From NCBI RefSeq assembly GCF_029846635.1, contig NZ_JARVTG010000003.1, positions 1-64,000 on the forward strand: 64,000 nucleotides of DNA. Direction: 5' to 3'. The notes under the pieces were generated by a model. It was not told the DNA's origin, did not search any database, and saw only the letters and a list, made by a program, of their open reading frames with translations. This document shows, piece by piece, positions 58,626 to 64,000 of the stretch. This DNA comes from Pokkaliibacter sp. MBI-7. GTDB lineage: Bacteria; Pseudomonadota; Gammaproteobacteria; Pseudomonadales; Balneatricaceae. The number at the start of each line of letters is the position of its first letter. The first letter of the stretch is position 1. The translations under genes and the position numbers were made by a program.

Positions 58626-60710
58626 ATGTTACGCGGTTTGTTGAAACGCTCAGGATCTCTGATTGGCCTAAGCTCAAAAGGGACCACTGCCCCAGTCATT
58701 TCAAAGACCCCCTCCGGTCCCGCATCCACAGCACCTACTGAGCTCGATCCCAGCGACTACCTGACGGACAGCGGCCTGATACGTCCCCTGTCGGCAAAGC
58801 AGCTCCTGGCTCCCCCTGCCAGACAACAACTGCTGCAGCTGATCTGGCAAATGACCAGTCTGCCCGAAGCCCATTTCAAATCGCTCTACATGGAACCTAT
58901 CGAGCGCTACGCAGAGCTGGTCCAGCTACTTCCTGCGTCGGAAAGTCATCACCACGCTCACCTCGGCGGTATGCTTGATCACGGCCTTGAGATCATTGCC
59001 TACGCTCTCAAGCTACGTCGATCCTACCTATTGCCCCAAGGGGCGCCTCCCGAGGAACAAAGTGCGCAAGCCGAGGCCTGGACAGCGGGTGCAGCCTACG
59101 GTGCGCTTTGTCACGACATCGGCAAGATCGCCGTCGATATTGAGGTCACTCTAGCCTCTGGCAAGCCCTGGCATCCCTGGCATGGATCAATCCGGGAACC
59201 GTACCGCGTGCGCTATATCAAGGGACGTGACTACCACTTGCATGCGCCTGCGGGCGCCCTGCTCGTTTCCCAGATCCTGACGCCTTACGTGTTGGACTGG
59301 CTCAGTCATTTCCCGGCTTTATTCGGTGCCCTGCTGTCGGTCCTTGCTGGCCACAATGATCGTGCCGGCATTCTGGGCGAGATCGTTATCAAAGCGGATC
59401 AGGCCAGCGTTGCCGCGAACCTGGGCGGCAATCCTGGTAAAGCGATCACTGCTCCCAAGAGCTCCCTGCAGTCCAAATTGCTTGGCGGTCTACGCTTCCT
59501 GCTGCAGCAAGGCGGTATCCGCTTCAATCAGCCTGGCGCCGCTGCCTATCTGACCGACGACGCACTCTGGCTGGTCAGCAAAGCCGTCGTTGATCAATTG
59601 AAGGCCCATCTGCTCCAGCAGGGCATTGAAGGCATACCCTCGTCCAACAGTCGCCTGTTCGATGAAATGCAGGCCCATGGACTGGTCCAGCCTACGTCCG
59701 ATGGACGCAGCATCTGGAAATGCCAGATCACTGTTGAAGGCAAAGACCCCTGGACTCAAAGCCTGACGCTGCTCAAAGTCGCCCCTTCACTGATCTGGGA
59801 GAACAACAGTGATCGCCCAGCGGTACTCAAAGGCACTGTCGTACCTGAACATACAGACGCTGGCACAGGCGCTCCAGATAAGATCACTGCGCCAGATGCC
59901 ACTACAGCACAGCCTGCTGCGACAGCCTTCACACTCGATGACCTGCTCCAGTCCACTACATCATCAGCACTGCCCGATTCGACGACACAGAAGACTGCGA
60001 CAACGACCCAGCAGATAGAAACTGCGGCAGCGACAACGCAACAGGAAATGACTGGGGCAGTACCCTCAGCATCCCAAACCCATTCTGCCGATGCCACCGA
60101 CGTCATGTTGTCCTTGTTCGATCAACTCATGCCGGCAGCGGCCCAGGTGACAACACCGGCTCCAGCCCCCTTGGTCCCACGAACGCCAGAGGCTCCCGTA
60201 GCCCCACTGGAACCTGTTGTAGCCACGCCCGAGGTACAACGGGCAGGCAATCCAAAAACTTTTACAGGCGGCAGGAACTTGGCGTCAGAAACAAACACTA
60301 ACGCGCCAGAGAAAATTAAAGATACAATACCTACACATTTCGTTACATGGATTAAACAAGGAGTCGCGGATCGCTCCATGATTACCAATGACTCGCGTGC
60401 ACTGGTCCATGGAGTCGATAACACGGTGCTACTGGTAACCCCGACCATCTTTACCAAATACCTGGCAGAGCACCCGAACGTAGACATGGAGTGGAGAGAG
60501 TTGCAAGTGAGCTTTCAGCAACTGGGTATCCACCGCAAAGCCGCCGGCAATGGAGAAAATATCTGGACTTGCTACGTCAACGGGCCGAGAAAGACAGGGA
60601 AGTCACTGAAGGGCTACCTATTACTCAATCCGACAGACGTGGCGCCAAACATCAGAAACAACCCGTTTCTCACACTTGCCCCTGAGCGGGTGGCTGAGGG
60701 AGAGGTCTGA
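58626..60710 (+). CDS. traI: MobH-type relaxase (TraI_2, TIGR03760-like)
   Basis: A 694-residue relaxase starting at ATG 58626 (no clear site). The MobH triad SHHHAHLGGMLDHGLEIIAY is near residues 107-125 and the HD motif ALCHDIGKIAVDIEV near 161-172. The Ala/Thr/Gln-rich linker (about residues 440-560) separates the N-terminal catalytic half from the C-terminal domain (FVTWIKQGVADRSMITNDSR, VNGPRKTGKSLKGYLLLNP). It nicks one strand at oriT and carries it into the recipient. MobH relaxases are HD-superfamily, unlike most relaxases. The tyrosine recombinase follows 65 bases later. Confidence 0.93.
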   Translation: MLRGLLKRSGSLIGLSSKGTTAPVISKTPSGPASTAPTELDPSDYLTDSGLIRPLSAKQLLAPPARQQLLQLIWQMTSLPEAHFKSLYMEPIERYAELVQLLPASESHHHAHLGGMLDHGLEIIAYALKLRRSYLLPQGAPPEEQSAQAEAWTAGAAYGALCHDIGKIAVDIEVTLASGKPWHPWHGSIREPYRVRYIKGRDYHLHAPAGALLVSQILTPYVLDWLSHFPALFGALLSVLAGHNDRAGILGEIVIKADQASVAANLGGNPGKAITAPKSSLQSKLLGGLRFLLQQGGIRFNQPGAAAYLTDDALWLVSKAVVDQLKAHLLQQGIEGIPSSNSRLFDEMQAHGLVQPTSDGRSIWKCQITVEGKDPWTQSLTLLKVAPSLIWENNSDRPAVLKGTVVPEHTDAGTGAPDKITAPDATTAQPAATAFTLDDLLQSTTSSALPDSTTQKTATTTQQIETAAATTQQEMTGAVPSASQTHSADATDVMLSLFDQLMPAAAQVTTPAPAPLVPRTPEAPVAPLEPVVATPEVQRAGNPKTFTGGRNLASETNTNAPEKIKDTIPTHFVTWIKQGVADRSMITNDSRALVHGVDNTVLLVTPTIFTKYLAEHPNVDMEWRELQVSFQQLGIHRKAAGNGENIWTCYVNGPRKTGKSLKGYLLLNPTDVAPNIRNNPFLTLAPERVAEGEV

Positions 60711-60775
60711 GTAGTACCAGGTAGACACCTGGATGAAGAAAGTGAAAGACGTTGTACAGAGGGAAGTAGTCAAGC

Positions 60776-61735
60776 ATGGAACAGCAAGCACAGGGATCAA
60801 CCAAGCCCATTACCTGGGAAGAGTTGTTGGAGGAATATCGACTTCAAAAACGGGTCAAGCCGGTCACACTCAGAAACTACGGTATTGCCATCCGATGTTT
60901 TCAGAAGTTCCAGCCAGATGTTCTGCCAGAACAAGTCACACATAAACAGTTGCTGTATTGGCGTGAGGCCGCATTAGACAGTGAGCCTGGCCTGAAGCCT
61001 ATAAGCTGGAACACCTATATCGACACGCTGCGCCATCTATTCCGTTTTGGTTTGGAGTCAGCGCTTCTGCAGTGTGATCAGAATCCCTTCTACAAACTCA
61101 AAGTACGCGAGACTGATGTTGAGTTTATCGTATTGGGTACAGAGGATATGGATGCCTATCGGCAACACCTTGACCGTTTAGCAGAGAAAGAGAAGGTGGC
61201 TAAGCAGGTCTCCTTTCGACCCGTGTGGTTTCATCGTTGCTTGCTTGAAACGCTTTACAATACGGGCATGCGGTTACATCAGCTGCTACATCTGCACCAG
61301 ACAGACATCAACCTGCAGAAGAATACGATTCACCTTCGGGCAGCCATCAGTAAGAACGGAAAGTCGTATTCAATACCGATTGCAGAGCCACTTCGCCCCT
61401 ACCTTGAGCAATTGCTAGAAAATGCCAAACGCGAAGGCATTCGCGGGAATGAGCAGCTTTTCAATCTGAATCGTTTTAGGAAACGGTATCAGCAGGAAGA
61501 TACGCCAATGAAGAAGAGTCAGGTGCACTACTTCTTTGGCCAGCTATCAAGGCAGGTGAATTGTAAGGTGACGTCTCATGCCTTCAGACATACGATTGCA
61601 ACCACGTTGATGCGGCATCCTGATCGTAATTTGATGATTGCTCAGGCTTTGTTGGGGCACAGAAGCCTGCGTTCAACACTGCGTTATGTCACGGTAGACA
61701 TGGATCAGATCAGAGAAGCGTTAAATAATCGATAA
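60776..61735 (+). CDS. Tyrosine recombinase/integrase of the element
   Basis: A 319-residue protein with an N-terminal SAM-like domain (WEELLEEYRLQKRVKPVTLR) and a catalytic domain: Arg in YNTGMRLHQLLHL (about residue 165), Lys in ISKNGKSYSIPI, the HxxR box VTSHAFRHTIATTLM (about 268), QALLGHRSLRSTLRYV (His and Tyr, about 293-304). All five catalytic residues are present. It would integrate and excise the element, or resolve dimers. ATG 60776 is chosen by the domain start; a modest AGAGGG site lies upstream. Confidence 0.93.
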   Translation: MEQQAQGSTKPITWEELLEEYRLQKRVKPVTLRNYGIAIRCFQKFQPDVLPEQVTHKQLLYWREAALDSEPGLKPISWNTYIDTLRHLFRFGLESALLQCDQNPFYKLKVRETDVEFIVLGTEDMDAYRQHLDRLAEKEKVAKQVSFRPVWFHRCLLETLYNTGMRLHQLLHLHQTDINLQKNTIHLRAAISKNGKSYSIPIAEPLRPYLEQLLENAKREGIRGNEQLFNLNRFRKRYQQEDTPMKKSQVHYFFGQLSRQVNCKVTSHAFRHTIATTLMRHPDRNLMIAQALLGHRSLRSTLRYVTVDMDQIREALNNR

Positions 61736-62168
61736 TCAGGTATTGATAAAGAAACAAATAAGTGTATTGTGTGGTGTGTGGTAGGGGAGAGAGTTGCTGA
61801 CTGACGCGGCAAACGCAGTCAGCATGGTTAAAGCGGTAAGGATATAAACGGATAGCAAATCAGTTTAAGGGGTGCCTCAGAAGTTTCAGTCTGAGGATAG
61901 ATTCAACAACTTTTAGTGAATCGGCCTGAGGGGTAACTCAGGGATTCGGGTGAATCGTGAGGGTTAGCTCAACGATTCTGGGCGAATCGGTCTGAGGGTT
62001 AACTCAGGGATTCTGGGTGAATCGGTCTGAGGGTTAGCTCAACGATTCTTGGCAAAACATAAAATATTTTGTTGCTCGACACTCATAATGTCAAGTTTCT
62101 GAGCCGCCAGAATCTCTCCCTCATACCTCCGAAATCATACGAATACAAGGACATTTTCCGGAGGCTCT
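61736..62168. other. Non-coding region between recombinase and parA
   Basis: No gene. It contains the repeat array at 61918-62053. Upstream (61740-61917) is an AT-rich stretch where attP or the recombinase binding arms could lie; no long direct repeat with the rest of the window was noticed. The end carries CGGAGG before the parA ATG. Confidence 0.65.
61918..62053. repeat. Four dyad repeats of two alternating types (candidate parS/iteron)
   Basis: Units begin at 61918, 61952, 61984 and 62019, 32-35 bp each. Each starts GAATC and ends in GATTC, with an inner GAGGGTTA core. Units 1 and 3 share AACTCAGG, units 2 and 4 share AGCTCAAC, so it looks like a duplicated pair. The array sits 115 bases upstream of parA, the place where centromere sites and ParA operators occur. 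Confidence 0.72.
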
Positions 62169-63005
62169 ATGAAGAAGATTATCGCAGTAACCAACTCCAA
62201 AGGCGGAGTTGGAAAGAGCACAACAGTGGTCAATTTGTCGGCGTTCCTCGCCGATGTAGGCTTAAGGACACTGATCGTTGACCTGGACATTCAGCCCACA
62301 GCGAGCAGTTATTTCCATCTGTCGTATGAAGCTCCTTTTGGCATCAGCGAACTGCTGAGCCAAAACCTGCCTCCGTCCGATCAGATAATTTCCAGGACCA
62401 GTATCGACGGACTGGACCTCGTAAAGTCCAACGATCCATCAGGCTCGCTCAGTACGTCACTTTTACATGCCCCCGACGGGCGTATTCGTCTGAGACGTCT
62501 GCTGGCCCGATTCAGCGACTACGACATCATTCTATTGGATACCCAAGGTGCCCGTTCAGTCGTGCTCGACATGGCACTGTTGGCTGCAGACATGGTGGTA
62601 TCTCCCGTTACCCCAGCAACGCTCAGCGCCCGGGAATTTATCCGGGGCATGGGCACGCTCTATAACGACCTGTCTCCCATGGCCGAAGCTATGGGGATCA
62701 CCATTCCAACAATGCAGATTCTTCTGAACCAGATAGACAACACGAATAACAGTTCAATGGTTATTGAACTCGTAAAGGATATGGCGGCAGAAGAAGACTG
62801 GTTCACGGTACTACAGACAGAAGTCCCCGATCTTGTGGCCTACAAAAACGCGAGTGCGCTAGGCGTGGCAGCTCACCGCTATGAGCCCAAACGCCCTGCG
62901 GGGCGCCAGGCAGCATCATGTATGGAGACGATGGTTGATCTTGCTCTGGAACTGCTGCCAGAGCAAGAGGCGGCCATCACCGCCTACTGCAAGACCCTGA
63001 AGTAA
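62169..63005 (+). CDS. parA: ParA/Soj-type partition ATPase
   Basis: A 278-residue product; CGGAGG 7 bases before the ATG. Deviant Walker A TNSKGGVGKSTTVVNLSAFL, A' LRTLIVDLDIQPTASSYFHL and ILLDTQGARSVVLDMALLA show a ParA-family ATPase. It lacks the N-terminal DNA-binding domain, like chromosomal Soj and ICE ParA. It positions and stabilises the circular element. In ICEs of this family it begins the left end. A ParB is not visible in the 1 kb that follows. Confidence 0.92.
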   Translation: MKKIIAVTNSKGGVGKSTTVVNLSAFLADVGLRTLIVDLDIQPTASSYFHLSYEAPFGISELLSQNLPPSDQIISRTSIDGLDLVKSNDPSGSLSTSLLHAPDGRIRLRRLLARFSDYDIILLDTQGARSVVLDMALLAADMVVSPVTPATLSAREFIRGMGTLYNDLSPMAEAMGITIPTMQILLNQIDNTNNSSMVIELVKDMAAEEDWFTVLQTEVPDLVAYKNASALGVAAHRYEPKRPAGRQAASCMETMVDLALELLPEQEAAITAYCKTLK

Positions 63006-63015
63006 GGACGCCACC

Positions 63016-63360
63016 ATGAAATACATCATGTTAGGCGTCCCGATGGGACAGGGGCTACGCCATTTTCCCATCATTTTCCCGGATGTGTTCAGCCATGACC
63101 AAATGGCTGAAGCTGCCCAATTATTGCCAGGGCTGGCCAACAGCGAGGTTATCTCTGCAGGATTATGCAATATCGATGTGACCTGCTACGGCGACAGCCC
63201 GTCCTTGCAGCGGGCCAGCCGCTCTGTCGATACCCGCATCATCAACACCTATTCCCTGCTTCACGGGTTTGCCGATCTGGCGGACCTGCCCCCCAGCCTG
63301 CAATCCCTGTGCGAGTCGCACAGTCACCTCGCCCCTCACCAGGAGCCACATCATGACTAA
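63016..63360 (+). CDS. Hypothetical protein after parA
   Basis: A 114-residue product starting at ATG 63016, 10 bases after parA. MKYIMLGVPMGQGLRHFPII, SHDQMAEAAQLLPGLANSEV and RIINTYSLLHGFADLADLPP. Soluble, no domain recognised, but the reading MKY..LGVPMG...FPIIFPD is typical of small phage and ICE proteins of unknown role. It overlaps the next start by 8 bases. Confidence 0.65.
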   Translation: MKYIMLGVPMGQGLRHFPIIFPDVFSHDQMAEAAQLLPGLANSEVISAGLCNIDVTCYGDSPSLQRASRSVDTRIINTYSLLHGFADLADLPPSLQSLCESHSHLAPHQEPHHD

Positions 63361-64000
63361 TGCCTCCCTGTTTAGTCCGTTGCTCACCCTGAGCAGCCGG
63401 GATCTGGTACGCCATTACCAGCAGGCCATCGAGTACCTGCTGCCTGTTGCCCTCCAGGACACGGAGGGCGCTCGTGTCGCCGCTCAGGTGCTGCTGTCCG
63501 CCTATAACGGCGATGACTATCAGCTGAATATCACGGATCTCGGGCGGTTTGGCGTCAATGAGGAAGTGATCATGAACGCCATCCTGACCGTGGTTTACGC
63601 CCGAGCACGCACTGGAATAGCGCCTCAGGGGCTGATCGATAAGGGTGATGCCCGTTTTTATGCGTTGGGCCAGCACTGGCATGGGCTGCATGCCATCGTT
63701 CGCATTCAGCACCAGTACAACACGTATGGCTGGCAGGTTCCGATGCAGTCCATGGGTCCCGAGGCGCTCAATCACCATTACCAGCAGGCAGTAGAGCGCC
63801 TGCTGACCACGGCCCAGCAGGAGACCAGCTCGGGACATATTGCCGCCCAGGTGCTGCTCTCGGCTTATGACGGCACGTGTTACCCGTGGGATATGGCCCG
63901 CCTGTCACTCATTCTTGACGCGAAAGAGGATCTGCTGAGCGCCATCCTGATGGTGGTTTACGCACGGGCGTACACGGGAAAAGGGCCACAGGAGCTGATC
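63353..64000 (+). CDS. Tandem DUF7673-like repeat protein, truncated by window end
   Basis: A frame open from ATG 63353 (AGGAGCC site 7 bases upstream) to the window edge, so at least 216 residues. Two copies of one unit: HYQQAIEYLLPVALQDTEGA/RVAAQVLLSAYNGDDYQLNI with NAILTVVYARARTGIAPQGL, and HYQQAVERLLTTAQQETSSG/HIAAQVLLSAYDGTCYPWDM with SAILMVVYARAYTGKGPQEL. The pattern of AAQVLLSAYN and a following helix is like DUF7673, though I know that family only loosely. Function unknown. Confidence 0.72.
   Translation, partial: MTNASLFSPLLTLSSRDLVRHYQQAIEYLLPVALQDTEGARVAAQVLLSAYNGDDYQLNITDLGRFGVNEEVIMNAILTVVYARARTGIAPQGLIDKGDARFYALGQHWHGLHAIVRIQHQYNTYGWQVPMQSMGPEALNHHYQQAVERLLTTAQQETSSGHIAAQVLLSAYDGTCYPWDMARLSLILDAKEDLLSAILMVVYARAYTGKGPQELI

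Noticed and set aside
58430..58741. A 103-codon frame with low-complexity basic content upstream of the relaxase
   Set aside because: Purine-rich repeats make the open frame cheap, it overlaps the relaxase start in another frame and the residues look unfolded.
60776..61735. Integron integrase (IntI)
   Set aside because: It is a XerC-like tyrosine recombinase but I see no IntI-specific insert near the second patch and no attC-like sites in the window.
61918..62053. CRISPR-like repeat
   Set aside because: Only four units that abut directly without unique spacers.

Overview
The window is most of a large conjugative element of the ICE (integrative and conjugative element) family whose best known members are PFGI-1, ICEclc and the STY4534-type islands, in a gammaproteobacterial host. 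The signs are an MPF-G type IV secretion gene set in the usual order, a MobH relaxase with an HD domain, topoisomerase III, a DUF3577 protein, RadC, a tyrosine recombinase and ParA. The backbone looks GC-rich and several cargo blocks are clearly more AT-rich. I cannot name the genus from the sequence.

Left end (1-12.7 kb): seven 76-bp tandem repeats with a palindromic core run to the window edge. Three decayed genes follow (a PFL_4669-like protein, DUF3158 and an unknown), then topB with a frameshift near its start. After a gene-poor kilobase come DUF3577 and a run of small genes, most with a stem-loop leader just before the ribosome binding site, then radC and a predicted DNA-binding protein.

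Transfer block 1 (12.8-24.4 kb): PilL lipoprotein, a membrane-anchored coiled-coil protein, TIGR03759, a lytic transglycosylase, TIGR03765, an unknown, DUF2976-like, TIGR03750, TIGR03746, TIGR03749, TIGR03752, TIGR03751 and the TraC-type ATPase, mostly overlapping by a few bases. The coupling protein TraD, normally after TIGR03765, is not here. Accessory block (24.7-32.9 kb): unknown proteins, lipoproteins and membrane proteins, a CsrA-like and a ProQ/FinO-like RNA-binding protein, and an AbrB-PIN toxin-antitoxin (TA) pair. Transfer block 2 (33.1-37.9 kb): TIGR03757, TIGR03756 (TraU-like), TIGR03755, a membrane protein and TraG.

Cargo (38-58.3 kb): five more TA modules (two DUF1778-GNAT, HigBA-like, VapXD, FitAB/VapBC-like), a REC-PAS-GGDEF-EAL protein with degenerate receiver and GGDEF sites, a Tn3-type resolvase with a candidate res site, a second run of leader-preceded genes (DUF1640-like, LPD29-like, ArdB/KlcA-like antirestriction, N6-methylase-like), a type-44 polymorphic toxin with a putative immunity gene, an AT-rich DNA methyltransferase plus GHKL ATPase pair, and a HEPN protein.

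Right end (58.3-64 kb): a purine-rich stretch, the MobH relaxase, the tyrosine recombinase, a 433-bp non-coding region with four dyad repeats, ParA, and two further genes, the last cut by the window edge. In integrated elements of this family the recombinase lies at one end and parA at the other. Finding recombinase, non-coding region and parA side by side suggests a circular, plasmid-like or tandem form, with attP or a partition site between them. RNA and defence-related genes sit in the two usual cargo positions, between the transfer blocks and between TraG and the relaxase.
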